A DNA stretch of 64,000 nucleotides from an uncultured Collinsella sp. (lineage in GTDB: Bacteria; Actinomycetota; Coriobacteriia; Coriobacteriales; Coriobacteriaceae), in the NCBI GenBank assembly GCA_900548815.1, contig URLR01000002.1, positions 1 to 64,000 of the forward strand, written 5' to 3'. How positions within the stretch are numbered: position 1 is the stretch's first letter; every line of letters begins with the position of its first letter. A model generated the notes under the pieces. The model saw only the letters and a program-made list of their open reading frames with translations. It did not search any database and was not told where the DNA came from. Position numbers and translations under genes: made by a program. Positions 46,339 to 55,573 of the stretch are shown one piece after another.

Positions 46339-47802
46339 ATGACGAAGACCAAGGCACAGCAGATTATGGCGGCGACCGAGGCTCGCGCGGCTGACGACGT
46401 CACCGCGGCCATCCAAGATATCGCTACCGAGTTTGAGCCCTATATCATCAAGCAGCGCCGGCACTTCCATAAGCACCCGGAGCTGAGCCTTGCCGAGGAG
46501 CGCACAACCTCTGACATCGCCAACCAGCTCGACGCCATGAATATCCCCTACGAGCGTCCGCTCAAGACCGGCTTGGTGGCAACGCTTCGCGGCACCGCGC
46601 CCGACGCCTACCGCGAGGACGGCACGCCACGCCGCCGCATCCTGCTGCGCGCCGATATCGACGCCCTGCCCGTCACCGAGCAGACCGGCGAGGAGTTCGC
46701 CAGCGTCAACGAGGGCTGCATGCACGCTTGCGGCCACGACTGCCATATCGCCATGATGCTCGGAACGCTGCAAATCCTGCGCCATATGACCGACGACATC
46801 CACGGCGAAGTCCGCATCGTATTCCAGCCCAGCGAGGAAAACGGCCAGGGCGCTAAGCTCATGATCGGCACGGGTGTGCTCGACGGCGTCGATGGCGCCT
46901 ACGCCGCGCACATCTGGAGTGAGGTCGACGCCGGCACCGTGAGCTGCGAGCCCGGTCCGCGCATGGCCAATACCGACTGGTTCCGCATCGACGTCCGCGG
47001 CACCTCGTGCCATGGCGCCATGCCCCAGCGCGGCCACGACGCCGTCATGGTTGCCGCCGAGATCGTTAACGCCCTGCAGACCATCGTCTCGCGCGAAATC
47101 AGCCCCTACGAGCCGGCCGTCATCACCGTCGGCGAGCTGCACGGCGGCACCGCGCGCAACGTTATCGCTGGCACGGCCTACCTCGCCGGCACGGTGCGCA
47201 CCTACGGAGATTCGACCCACGAGGAAATGCCGGAGCTTATGCGCCGCATCGTGGAGCATACCGCGGCCGCCTTGGGCGCCGAGGCAGAGCTCACCGACTA
47301 CACCATCGCCAACTACAAGGTCGAAAACGACGCCGCCTCGAGCGAGCGCTGCCGTCAGGCCGTAATCAAGTGCCTGGGCCCCACCGGCCAAGGCCATTAT
47401 CGCGGCACGCTTTCGGGCGAGGATTTTTCGGAGTACCTGCGTCGCGTACCGGGCGTGCTCGCCTTTGTAGGTACGCGCAACCCCAAGATTGGCGCCACGT
47501 ACGCCCAACATTCCTGCTTCTACAAGATCGACGAGACCGTGCTGGCAAAGGGCTCCATGGTGGCCGCCCAGTATGCTATCGACTTTTTGGCCGAGCCCAC
47601 GCAAGAGGAGCTCGACGGCCCCGCGATTACCGCGGTCGCCGAAACCAACCCCGATCTGGCCGCCAAGTTGCGCTCTGCCAAGGCGACGACCGCCGAGGCT
47701 CGCGACGCCATCCATGATGCCCGAACGGCTCGCCATGCCGCGATCAAGGGCATCCACGACGCACGCGCTGCCGCACGCCGTGAGGAGAAGCACGACGAGT
47801 AA
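46339..47802 (+). CDS. M20 family amidohydrolase / peptidase
   Basis: 487 residues. FHKHPELSLAEERT, LLRADIDALPVTE, HACGHDCHIAMMLG and FQPSEENGQGAKLMI are the metal-binding and catalytic motifs of the M20D group (hippurate and N-acyl-amino-acid hydrolases). After residue 430 there is an Ala-, Glu- and Arg-rich helical tail not usual for the family. AAGGAG lies 10 nt before the ATG at 46339. Exact substrate is unknown. Confidence 0.9.
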   Translation: MTKTKAQQIMAATEARAADDVTAAIQDIATEFEPYIIKQRRHFHKHPELSLAEERTTSDIANQLDAMNIPYERPLKTGLVATLRGTAPDAYREDGTPRRRILLRADIDALPVTEQTGEEFASVNEGCMHACGHDCHIAMMLGTLQILRHMTDDIHGEVRIVFQPSEENGQGAKLMIGTGVLDGVDGAYAAHIWSEVDAGTVSCEPGPRMANTDWFRIDVRGTSCHGAMPQRGHDAVMVAAEIVNALQTIVSREISPYEPAVITVGELHGGTARNVIAGTAYLAGTVRTYGDSTHEEMPELMRRIVEHTAAALGAEAELTDYTIANYKVENDAASSERCRQAVIKCLGPTGQGHYRGTLSGEDFSEYLRRVPGVLAFVGTRNPKIGATYAQHSCFYKIDETVLAKGSMVAAQYAIDFLAEPTQEELDGPAITAVAETNPDLAAKLRSAKATTAEARDAIHDARTARHAAIKGIHDARAAARREEKHDE

Positions 47803-47847
47803 TCGATTCGCTGGCATCTCGCAGTCATAGCCACATCGCGATGTCAA

Positions 47848-47883
47848 AGCGGGGGCGGACGTTTCGACACGTCCGCCCCCGCT
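47848..47883 (+). terminator. Terminator after the M20 peptidase
   Basis: Perfect 15-bp stem AGCGGGGGCGGACGT with a 6-nt loop followed by CATTTATC. Confidence 0.85.
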
Positions 47884-47942
47884 CATTTATCAAGCGCTAT
47901 TTCTACCATTTCTACCCCGTCCCCAAATGGCAGACGGCATGG

Positions 47943-49250
47943 CTACTCGTCCTGAGGTTCCTCGTCGGAGCTTGGCTCGGACGCCGACTCAGGTGCAGGC
48001 GCCGGCTCAGGTGCAGGTGCCGGCTCAGGCTCAGGCTCAGGCTCAGGCGCAGGCTCGGGCTCAGATGCCGTCTCAGACTCGGACGCCGGCTCAGGCTCGG
48101 TCGCGGGAGCGGGTGCAGGTGCCGGCGAAGCATCCGGAGCACCGTAACCCGAAGGAGCGGACTTCTTCTCGAAGGGCAACACAAAAGTCAGGACGTCGTC
48201 CTTATCCTCATCGGCCCACTCGCTTGCATAGCGTGCGGCCCAATAGCCAACGGCACGGTGCTTGAGCATCTTGCCAAAGACCGTAAGAAATACGGTGACG
48301 AAAGCGACCAGCACCAAGAACAGCGCGAGCGTGACGCCACCGCCGGTAACGATTGCCTCAATACCCGTAGGACGATAGTAGTAGCTATACATACCGACAG
48401 AGGCAATGGCGCCAAAGACGACCGTCAAGATCCATGTGACAACGTTGGCGACCAAGCCGGTCAAAAACTCGGGAAGGAACGAAGCACAGAACAGCTTGGT
48501 CTTGTTGTGCTTAAACGCCGCCCAGACCTTATCGAGCGAAAACGCGCTCTCGACGCGCCCGGTCACCGCAAAGTGCATCACAGCAATGTCGGCGAACATC
48601 TTAAAGAAGACACCCAGAATCGCCGAGGCAATTAGCGCAAGGACAAGCAGGCCGAGCGAACCGAACAGCGCAGCCTCGAGCGCATAAGAGCCGTAATAAG
48701 AATACGAGCCCGCGGCGCCAATTACCACGCCCTCCACCAGCGAAAGCACTACACCGATAACGGGAATGGCAGCGATAACCTCGAGCACGACCGAGATAAC
48801 GCTCGAAAAGACTCCGAGGCCAAACGACGTGGAACGCATGAGTGGACGATCCATGCCGTCATCAACCTTGAGCGACAGATCGCGACCCCACTCGATACCA
48901 AAGCCGGAACCGCACACGCTCGCAATGCAAGCTGCCAAAAAGCCGATGGCAGCCGCAATGCCGCCAATAACGGGAATAAACAACACGAGCACCGACACAA
49001 CGCAAATCAGCGCCGGCAAAAACGCGATTTGGCATACACGCTGAAGCACGCCCGGAGTCTTAGTCATATCTTGGAACGCCTGAGCCACACAGCCCTTTGG
49101 CGCATTCGCCACGGGCGGTTGCGGAACAAACTGCTGGGGCTGAGGCTGTCCCTGGGGAGCGGGGCCAGCGGCACCGGCATTAGGAGCACCACACACGCCG
49201 CAGAACTTGTCGTTATCGCCCATGGGGGCGCCACACTGCGAGCAGAACAT
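47943..49250 (-). CDS. Zinc-ribbon DUF4013-like membrane protein
   Basis: 435 residues from the ATG at 49250 (AAGGGA upstream). The N-terminus is a zinc ribbon (FCSQCGAPMGDNDKFCGVCG), then a Gln/Pro linker, then six to eight membrane helices (about 95-360), and a Pro/Glu/Ala repeat tail of about 60 residues rich in PEPAPEP. Such proteins are common in Coriobacteriia; function is unknown. Confidence 0.8.
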   Translation of the reverse strand: MFCSQCGAPMGDNDKFCGVCGAPNAGAAGPAPQGQPQPQQFVPQPPVANAPKGCVAQAFQDMTKTPGVLQRVCQIAFLPALICVVSVLVLFIPVIGGIAAAIGFLAACIASVCGSGFGIEWGRDLSLKVDDGMDRPLMRSTSFGLGVFSSVISVVLEVIAAIPVIGVVLSLVEGVVIGAAGSYSYYGSYALEAALFGSLGLLVLALIASAILGVFFKMFADIAVMHFAVTGRVESAFSLDKVWAAFKHNKTKLFCASFLPEFLTGLVANVVTWILTVVFGAIASVGMYSYYYRPTGIEAIVTGGGVTLALFLVLVAFVTVFLTVFGKMLKHRAVGYWAARYASEWADEDKDDVLTFVLPFEKKSAPSGYGAPDASPAPAPAPATEPEPASESETASEPEPAPEPEPEPEPAPAPEPAPAPESASEPSSDEEPQDE

Positions 49251-49399
49251 AGAATCATCCCTTCGTATCTTGAACAAATCACTTGGATCGCAAACGATGT
49301 CTTTAGCATCATTATTGCCCAATGTGGGGTCAAATACTCAAAGATGACCGATTTGCAAGATACACGGCGCCAGCAGGCGGTTCGTTGAATACGTCTGTG

Positions 49400-50422
49400 C
49401 TAGTTCGTTCCGCGGAAGCCCTTGCCGACAATCTCGGAGCTGTCGACGATCGTGATAAAGGCACCCGGATCGACCTCGCGCGCATAACGGCGCAGCTGCA
49501 CGGCCTCGCGACGGCTCAGCACGCTCATGATCACCGTCACGCACTTGCCCGAGAAGGCACCGTAGCCGCGGCTGATGGTCGCCGTGCGGTTGAGATGCTT
49601 GACGATAAACTCCTCGACCTTAAGGGGTTCGGAGCAAATGACCGTGCAGACCTTACGAAGATGGATGCTCTCGATGGCCTTGTCGACCACAAGCGTCTTG
49701 GCAAACAGGCCGAGCACGCAATACAGACCGACACGCGGGCCATACAAAAAGGCCGCGATGGTCACGATACCGATATCGACCAGCAGCAGGGCGCGGCCAA
49801 TCTCGAGCGTGGTGCGGCGCTTGAGGATCATGGCAAGAATGTCCGTGCCACCCGTCGAGGCGCCGATGTCAAAGACAATAGCGCTGCCGAGCGCCGGCAA
49901 GATGACGGCAAAGCACAGGTCGAGCCACATATCGCCCGTCATCGAGACATCGGTCGGAATAAAGAGCTCAAACAGCGAAACATAGGCGGACAGCGCAAAC
50001 GAGGCGAAGACACTCCAAAGAATCGCCTTGCGTTCCAAAAAGATAAAGCCCAAAGCGACGAGAACCGCGTTGATAATCCACATAAAGACGCCGACGGGCA
50101 GGGTCGGGAACAGCGTGGACAGAATGACCGACACGCCCGAGGTGCCGCCAAAAGCAAAGTGATTAGGGGTTTTAAACGCAACGATGGCAAAGGCCGTAAG
50201 AATCAGGCCCAGATTGAGCTCGGCAAAAAAGCGCGGGAAGCCCGGCTCCTGGCTGCGCTTTTGGCCGGCACGCTCGCCGCGCTCGATATCGGTGCGATCA
50301 ACCACGCGCTCCATCGGCACTACGGGAGGACGATGCACCTCTTCGGCAGCACGCGATGCCGCCTCTGCCGCGGCGGCCTCAATCGCCCATGCCTTGCTTT
50401 CTGTTTCGTGCTCGTCAGCCAT
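49400..50422 (-). CDS. YitT family membrane protein
   Basis: 340 residues. A charged N-terminal 60 residues is followed by five membrane helices (DUF161 part: FGGTSGVSVILSTLFPTLPV, GASTGGTDILAMILKR) and a C-terminal DUF2179 domain (GYGAFSGKCVTVIMSVLSRR). The family is widespread; function is not established. Confidence 0.88.
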   Translation of the reverse strand: MADEHETESKAWAIEAAAAEAASRAAEEVHRPPVVPMERVVDRTDIERGERAGQKRSQEPGFPRFFAELNLGLILTAFAIVAFKTPNHFAFGGTSGVSVILSTLFPTLPVGVFMWIINAVLVALGFIFLERKAILWSVFASFALSAYVSLFELFIPTDVSMTGDMWLDLCFAVILPALGSAIVFDIGASTGGTDILAMILKRRTTLEIGRALLLVDIGIVTIAAFLYGPRVGLYCVLGLFAKTLVVDKAIESIHLRKVCTVICSEPLKVEEFIVKHLNRTATISRGYGAFSGKCVTVIMSVLSRREAVQLRRYAREVDPGAFITIVDSSEIVGKGFRGTN

Positions 50423-50541
50423 TACGGCAACCCCTCGTTAACAATTTGGAAACAATGCGCCCATTAGGGTAACGCGGAACGCGACGATTGCAACCCCTAG
50501 TTAGACGAGCGGTATGCCTACATCGGGGGGGGCATACAAAT

Positions 50542-50579
50542 AACGGCCGGCCACGCTTTTGCTTGCGCGGTCGGCCGTT
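50542..50579 (-). terminator. Terminator of the Asp23 operon
   Basis: AACGGCCG-containing stem with complement and a loop of about 10 nt, followed on the minus strand by TTATTTG. It lies beyond the dispersed hairpin at 50583. Confidence 0.72.
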
Positions 50580-50582
50580 TAA

Positions 50583-50635
50583 CGTTTTCGCAGATAAAAC
50601 CTGCCAAAACAAACCTGTCCCTTTTTGGAAGGTTA
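50583..50635 (-). repeat. Dispersed hairpin, CCTGCC family, copy 2
   Basis: AACCTTCC..GGCAGGTT arms with a GGGACAGG core and TTATCTGCGAAAACG tail. It overlaps the asp23 TAA stop. One arm base differs from the copies at 24933 and 55455. Confidence 0.9.
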
Positions 50636-51154
50636 TTCGTGCTGGCTGGTGCGGTGCTCGTACTCCTCGGGGGTGATGACGTCCTCGATACGCAGGTTGA
50701 CGCCCGCCACCTCAAGGCCGGTCATCGCGGCAAGGCGCTCGGTGACACGTGCCTTGACGTCGTCGAAAATCGCGGGCGCATAGGCGCCGTACTCGATAAT
50801 GACGGAGATGTTGACGACCACGCGATTGTCATCGGTGACCTCGACCGTCACGCCCTTGGTCAGATTCTCGGCACCAAACTGCTCCTGCACAAAATGCATG
50901 AGGTTACCCTTCATGCCCAGAACGTGCGGAACCTCGCGGGTGGCCATGGCAACGATCTTCTCGATCACACCGTTTGAATAGGTCAGCGAGTCCTCGGACT
51001 CGTCTGTTTCCTCATCATCCTCGTCCGCATCATCGGCGGGCTCGGCCTCGACGAGCGCCTCGTCCTCGAGCGTTACGTCCTCGGCCTCGGCGGTGACGGT
51101 CTCGTCTGCCTCGAGCTCGGTATCGGCCACATCGACCTTCGTATTAAAAGCCAT
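50633..51154 (-). CDS. Asp23/Gls24 family envelope stress protein
   Basis: 173 residues. An acidic first 60 residues (Asp/Glu rich) precedes the Asp23 domain (NGVIEKIVAMATREVPHVLG ... VEVTDDNRVVVNISVIIEYG). S. aureus Asp23 coats the membrane through AmaP. Here the same partners lie directly upstream. AGGAGGA precedes the ATG. Confidence 0.92.
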   Translation of the reverse strand: MAFNTKVDVADTELEADETVTAEAEDVTLEDEALVEAEPADDADEDDEETDESEDSLTYSNGVIEKIVAMATREVPHVLGMKGNLMHFVQEQFGAENLTKGVTVEVTDDNRVVVNISVIIEYGAYAPAIFDDVKARVTERLAAMTGLEVAGVNLRIEDVITPEEYEHRTSQHE

Positions 51155-51198
51155 GGTTCCTCCTTATGCCTGCCGCGGATGCGACAGTCGAATACATA

Positions 51199-51576
51199 TT
51201 AGCGGCCGCTAAACAGACGGCCGAAGAAGTTGACGATCCCGTTTTCGCCGTCGCGAATTTGGCCGATCACGGCGCCGATCAGCACGAAGAATGCAATGAC
51301 GAGCGTGTCCCACAGGCCGAGCGTGAGCACCAACACGGCAAGGATAAAGCCAGCGACGGCACCGAGCGTGGTGTTGGGATGACGCACAGCATAGCTCCAG
51401 ATGGCAGCGCCCGTACCCTTGATGAGACCCATAGCCTCGTCAAAATCCGCGGCTGCCGCGTCTTGCAACTCGGTTGCCTCTGCTTTGGAATCAACAGGTT
51501 CGTTCGCCGGCGTGGCGCTCTGGTCAATCGTCAGGCGCGGCGTACGAGCGGTCTTGTCTTGATTGGTATCACTCAC
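51199..51576 (-). CDS. DUF2273 small membrane protein
   Basis: 125 residues from a GTG at 51576 (GGAGG 6 nt upstream, inside the amaP end; overlap 8 nt). A charged N-terminal half is followed by two close membrane helices and a short basic tail (VNFFGRLFSGR), the DUF2273 pattern usually found with Asp23. The frame to 51789 is not used. Confidence 0.82.
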   Translation of the reverse strand: MSDTNQDKTARTPRLTIDQSATPANEPVDSKAEATELQDAAAADFDEAMGLIKGTGAAIWSYAVRHPNTTLGAVAGFILAVLVLTLGLWDTLVIAFFVLIGAVIGQIRDGENGIVNFFGRLFSGR

Positions 51577-52114
51577 CGGAAACCTCCACGGTCTGGACGG
51601 TAGTCTTGGACGGCAAAAAACGAACGCGTGCGGTCGTGCCCGGCGTGCCAAGCATGGTGTCGCAAGCTTCCTCGATGCGCCGCTGCATCGCAGTAGCCAG
51701 AGATGCCACGTCCTTATCGTCAAGCGCGATAGCCTCGACCTTAAATCGGACGTGCGAATCGTCGGAGCCTTGGACGCGGGCCTCGACATGCTCGACCATC
51801 ACGCGGTCGTCGCGCTCGGCAGCAGCCCTAGCACACGAAGAAAGCGCCGCAAGGGTGACCTCGATATTGCGCTCCCCCGCCGGATGCACACAGGACGGCT
51901 CGCGACGAGCAAACATCAGGCGAAAGAAGCTTACCAGCACGCCGATCGCCACAACTCCGCCGCATGCCGTCACGACAATGCGCGGCATGGGGTCGCGCAT
52001 CAGCAGCATAAAGCGATACGTATACGGCCCCCAAAACTGGCAGACAAGCGTACCCAGCGCCACGATGGCGGCGGCAAGATACACAATCGCTAGGGCTCGT
52101 TTGAGTACGCGCAC
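51569..52114 (-). CDS. amaP: AmaP-like alkaline shock membrane anchor
   Basis: 181 residues with two N-terminal helices (LAIVYLAAAIVALGTLVC and IVVTACGGVVAIGVLVSFF) and a cytoplasmic Asp23-like domain with a conserved basic loop. By family it would recruit Asp23 to the membrane. First gene of amaP-DUF2273-asp23. Confidence 0.85.
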   Translation of the reverse strand: MRVLKRALAIVYLAAAIVALGTLVCQFWGPYTYRFMLLMRDPMPRIVVTACGGVVAIGVLVSFFRLMFARREPSCVHPAGERNIEVTLAALSSCARAAAERDDRVMVEHVEARVQGSDDSHVRFKVEAIALDDKDVASLATAMQRRIEEACDTMLGTPGTTARVRFLPSKTTVQTVEVSGE

Positions 52115-52166
52115 GTGGCGCTCCCTTCAAATCTCGGCACTCGAAATACAAAACGGTTCGCATCAT

Positions 52167-52211
52167 TATAAAAGAGCCGGGTCCGGTGCTCTACGCACGC
52201 GGATCCGGCTC
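52167..52211 (-). terminator. yebC terminator
   Basis: GAGCCGGATCCG/CGGACCCGGCTC stem, followed by TTTTATAATG on the minus strand. Confidence 0.85.
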
Positions 52212-52280
52212 ATCTATTCCACGAGGCTTGCATGCTCGCTTCATTATGCCCAGATATGCACGGCTTAACCCGTGCGGGCG

Positions 52281-53087
52281 CTACTCCTCCTCGAGGGCAG
52301 CGATGACCTCGTCGGTCATGTCCATGGTGCTGTAAACATCCTGGACGTCGTCGAGCTCCTCAAGACGGTCGATGAGGCGCTGAACCTTCTTGGCGTCGGC
52401 GCCGGAGACCTCGGTCGGGGTGGTCGGGACCATGGTGGTCTCGGAGCCCTTGACCTGGACGCCCTGCTCCTCGAGCGCCTTGGAGACAGCCATGACCTCG
52501 TTAGCAGTAGTCCAGACGATCCACTCCTCGCCGGCATCCTCGTAGTCCTCGCCACCGGCCTCGGCGATGGCCATCATGAACTCATCCTCGTCACCGGCAG
52601 CACCGTTGGCGATCATGGTCTCCTTCTTGGCGTTCTCGTCCAGGATCTCCTTGGCGACGACGATCTGGCCCTTGCGCTCAAACTGGAAGGCAACGGAGCC
52701 GGAGGTGCCCAGGTTGCCACCAGCGTGGGAGAAGGCGGAACGGACATCAGCGGCGGTACGGTTGCGGTTGTCGGTCAGGCAGTCGACGTAGACGGCGACA
52801 CCGGCGGGACCGTAGCCCTCGTACACGATGTTCTCGTAGACGGCGGCATCGGCACCCGAACCAAAAGCCTTGTCGATAGCGGACTTGATCTTGTCCTTAG
52901 GCATGGACTGAGCCTTGGCCTTGGCAACGGCAGCGGCGAGGCTGGCGTTGTTCTCGGGCAGCGGGTCACCGCCGAGACGGGCAGCAACGGTGATGTTGCG
53001 GCTGAGCTTGGAGAAGAGGGCGGAACGCTTGGCGTCCTGCGCGCCCTTACGATGCTTGGTTGTGGCCCACTTAGAGTGTCCGGACAT
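52281..53087 (-). CDS. yebC: YebC/PmpR-type protein (TACO1 family)
   Basis: 268 residues with the family start MSGHSKWATTKHRKGAQDAK and AVYENIVYEGYGPAGVAVYV. YebC proteins assist translation of difficult stretches such as polyproline in recent work, and were earlier called regulators. ATAGGAG precedes the start. It is a single-gene unit. Confidence 0.95.
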   Translation of the reverse strand: MSGHSKWATTKHRKGAQDAKRSALFSKLSRNITVAARLGGDPLPENNASLAAAVAKAKAQSMPKDKIKSAIDKAFGSGADAAVYENIVYEGYGPAGVAVYVDCLTDNRNRTAADVRSAFSHAGGNLGTSGSVAFQFERKGQIVVAKEILDENAKKETMIANGAAGDEDEFMMAIAEAGGEDYEDAGEEWIVWTTANEVMAVSKALEEQGVQVKGSETTMVPTTPTEVSGADAKKVQRLIDRLEELDDVQDVYSTMDMTDEVIAALEEE

Positions 53088-53216
53088 ACGTGTCTCCTAT
53101 CGGTTTCGACCTAAAGCCCAGCGCAGATGCTCGGGCAATATAAACAAACGTCGTTATGATATACCTACTGCCCTGCGAGATAAACCCCAAAATGAAGGCG
53201 TCGTGATGATGTCCCC

Positions 53217-53254
53217 TTTGGTGCAAAGAAACCTGGCCCTCAATGCACCAAATT
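53217..53254. repeat. Dispersed hairpin, TTGGTGCA family, copy 2
   Basis: TTGGTGCA/TGCACCAA arms with a GGGCCAGG core (one change from GGGACAGG). It abuts the stop of the large membrane protein gene at 53253. Confidence 0.8.
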
Positions 53255-55436
53255 AGAACCAGAAGAAGTCGCTGCGGGTGACGGTGGCGCCGATGGCGAA
53301 GGGCATGCAGGCGATGACCGGATACAGGTAGCGCATGTAAGTCGAGCCGTTGCACGGGCCAATCAGGCACACAGCGAGCACGCCCAACAGCGGCACCCAG
53401 ATCGCCAGCGCACGCCATGAATGACGACGCAGCAAGTAGACCACCATGGCGATCATGATCCACACATAGGTGGCCGAGCTCATGGTGAGCGAGATAAAGG
53501 GAACACGCTGCACCGCCACACGGTACAAATTGATCAGGTGGTCGCACCAGCGCACCACGTTGCTGTCAACCGGATGGAAGTCGAAGTACTTGAGGTTGTC
53601 GGGACGCGCCATGATCTCGGCACTACGCGCCGTGCTGTAGACCCAGGCATCGCGCGCGCTCGGATAAAAATAACCGTAGTAGTTATTGATGAGCGCCGAG
53701 ATATAGCACTCGGGATCCTTTTTGAACATCTGGGCCCACACCTCAAAATAGGCCTTGATGTCCTCCTGCGAGGCGTACTCGTTAAAGCAGTTCTTGACGG
53801 CATCGGACTTGTCGGGGTTGTAGCGGCGGCCCAGGTTCTCGTACTTGAGTACGCGGTCGATCACGGCACGCTCTTCGTCGGTCACTGAACCGTCGCAAGG
53901 AGCCTCCACGATGGTGCCGTCCTCCTTAACCGTAGGGTTGACGCCCGAGTTGAGGCCGTCGTGCTTTTGGACGAAACGAGCCGTCTGCTGGAACGGAATC
54001 GAAAGGATTTCGCGCTTGGAGCCGGGCGTAATGTCGTGCGCCGGCATAAAGACCTTGGTGAAGTACATATTAGAGGCAAGGCAGAGCGCGAGCACCGCGA
54101 GAACGCCAACCCAGCGGAAACGCGGGATGGCGCCCGAAGGCGCAGCGCCAGTCTGCTTGGCTGCACGACGAGCCACATGCACGTCCCATACGCAAAACGC
54201 CGCCGCGATTACGCATGCCGCCAGGGGAAACACCAGGCCGCCGTTGCGCAGAAACGTGGAACCCATGGCGCCCAGAGCGAGCAGCAGCCAGTCGTGGCGC
54301 GCAAAGAGCACGGGGGCTTTCTCGCCCGCTCGCTCGACATTGGCATCACGACGGGGCAAGCCACATGCCACGAGCTTGACGGTCTGCACCAACAGCACCA
54401 AAAACGCGTCGGCAAAGAGCACGTCTTTGGTGAGCAACGCCGCGTAGTTAGAGAACATCGGCATAAACGCAAAGAACAGCAGGATCGCACCGCGAACCGG
54501 CAGGCTCACGCCCAGTTTGCGCAGCGACGAAATGGAATAGGCCATGCAGGCGGCCGTGATGGCGAACTGAGCACAGGTGTAGATGGCAAGACCCGCGTTG
54601 GCGCTGTTGAACAGTGAAAGCCCCAGCTGGACGCACGAGCCGATAATGGCCGTGTGCACTACGGGATGATGCCCGTTGAGCAGCACGTTGGGGTTGAGTA
54701 GGCGCAGGTAGTCGCTCGTGCCATTGGGATAGTTGAACCACTGGCGAATCTGCGCGCCCGTATCTCCCATAAAAAGGCCGGGCAGCGAAGCGATGAGCGT
54801 GGGCGTCCAGGCGATCATAAGCACCAGGAAGGGCCCGGCAAAGGGATGGACCGAGAGCACGGCGTGAGTCACACGCCATACGCGGCCAAAGTGCGCTTCG
54901 GAAAACGGGATGCGTCGGGAGCTCAGCCAATCTAGACACTCAAAGGCAAGGTAGAAGGCAACGACCGCCAAGAGCATCCAGCCCGCGCCGCCAATCCAGG
55001 CGCAGATGATGCGGGCTTTGTCGCCAAGGACAATCTCGGCCGAGTCGGTGAGATCGTAGCTGCGGCCGAACACCATGCAGACGGCAAAGAACAGCGACGG
55101 CAGAACGATCGATGGACGCCAGGTGTCGCCACGGCCAAAGAACACGTAGCGAAACGGCAAGGTGAGCAGGCAAGCAAGTGCAAGCAGCATGACCGCGTCG
55201 GTATGGCCGGCAAACGAGAGGAGCACTTCGTAGCACACGTACAGCATGCCCGAGGCTTTGGGGTCAATCGCCAAGACTGCGTTGCTCGACACCGGGGAGG
55301 GATCGATGGAAAACGCCGTGGTCGCCAACAGCGCGAGCAAAAATGCGATGAGCGTCTGCTTGGCGGGGTAGCGCTTAAACCAGACGATGCGGGCAGCGTC
55401 GCGCGCAGCCGTTGTGGAGAGATCGGAATCCTTCAC
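53253..55436 (-). CDS. Large polytopic membrane protein (DUF6020-like)
   Basis: 727 residues with about 12-14 membrane helices and a large extracytoplasmic-looking loop near 470-620 (PTVKEDGTIVEAPCDGSVTD ... NNYYGYFYPSARDAWVYSTA). The layout resembles GT-C-type glycosyltransferases and DUF6020 proteins of Gram-positives, which are often near wall polymer genes. There is an FMGDTGAQIRQWFNYPNG motif after the first helices. Function is not established. Dispersed hairpins flank both ends. Confidence 0.68.
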   Translation of the reverse strand: MKDSDLSTTAARDAARIVWFKRYPAKQTLIAFLLALLATTAFSIDPSPVSSNAVLAIDPKASGMLYVCYEVLLSFAGHTDAVMLLALACLLTLPFRYVFFGRGDTWRPSIVLPSLFFAVCMVFGRSYDLTDSAEIVLGDKARIICAWIGGAGWMLLAVVAFYLAFECLDWLSSRRIPFSEAHFGRVWRVTHAVLSVHPFAGPFLVLMIAWTPTLIASLPGLFMGDTGAQIRQWFNYPNGTSDYLRLLNPNVLLNGHHPVVHTAIIGSCVQLGLSLFNSANAGLAIYTCAQFAITAACMAYSISSLRKLGVSLPVRGAILLFFAFMPMFSNYAALLTKDVLFADAFLVLLVQTVKLVACGLPRRDANVERAGEKAPVLFARHDWLLLALGAMGSTFLRNGGLVFPLAACVIAAAFCVWDVHVARRAAKQTGAAPSGAIPRFRWVGVLAVLALCLASNMYFTKVFMPAHDITPGSKREILSIPFQQTARFVQKHDGLNSGVNPTVKEDGTIVEAPCDGSVTDEERAVIDRVLKYENLGRRYNPDKSDAVKNCFNEYASQEDIKAYFEVWAQMFKKDPECYISALINNYYGYFYPSARDAWVYSTARSAEIMARPDNLKYFDFHPVDSNVVRWCDHLINLYRVAVQRVPFISLTMSSATYVWIMIAMVVYLLRRHSWRALAIWVPLLGVLAVCLIGPCNGSTYMRYLYPVIACMPFAIGATVTRSDFFWF

Positions 55437-55454
55437 AGTCCAAAGAGCCTTTCT

Positions 55455-55510
55455 AGAAACCTGCCAAAAAGGGACAGGTTTATTTTGGCAGGTTTTATCT
55501 GGGGAAACGT
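55455..55510 (+). repeat. Dispersed hairpin, CCTGCC family, copy 3
   Basis: Plus-strand orientation: AACCTGCC at 55458, GGGACAGG core, GGCAGGTT to 55494, then TTATCTGGGGAAACG. It lies between two same-strand genes and not at a stop of its own orientation. Confidence 0.9.
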
Positions 55511-55540
55511 TACGGTTCTGTCATCGTTGCCCAGCGAATC

Positions 55541-55573
55541 ACTACAAAGGTGCCTGTCCCCTTTGTGGTAGTT
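55541..55573 (-). repeat. Dispersed hairpin, CTACCACAAAG family
   Basis: ACTACAAAGG/CTTTGTGGTAGT arms around a GGGGACAGGC core, adjoining the lgt TAA stop. No second copy in the window. Confidence 0.8.

Noticed and set aside
46183..47886. Extension of the amidohydrolase frame to over 1100 residues
   Set aside because: The extra part is antisense to the M20 peptidase and has no start signal; a good start exists at 46170.
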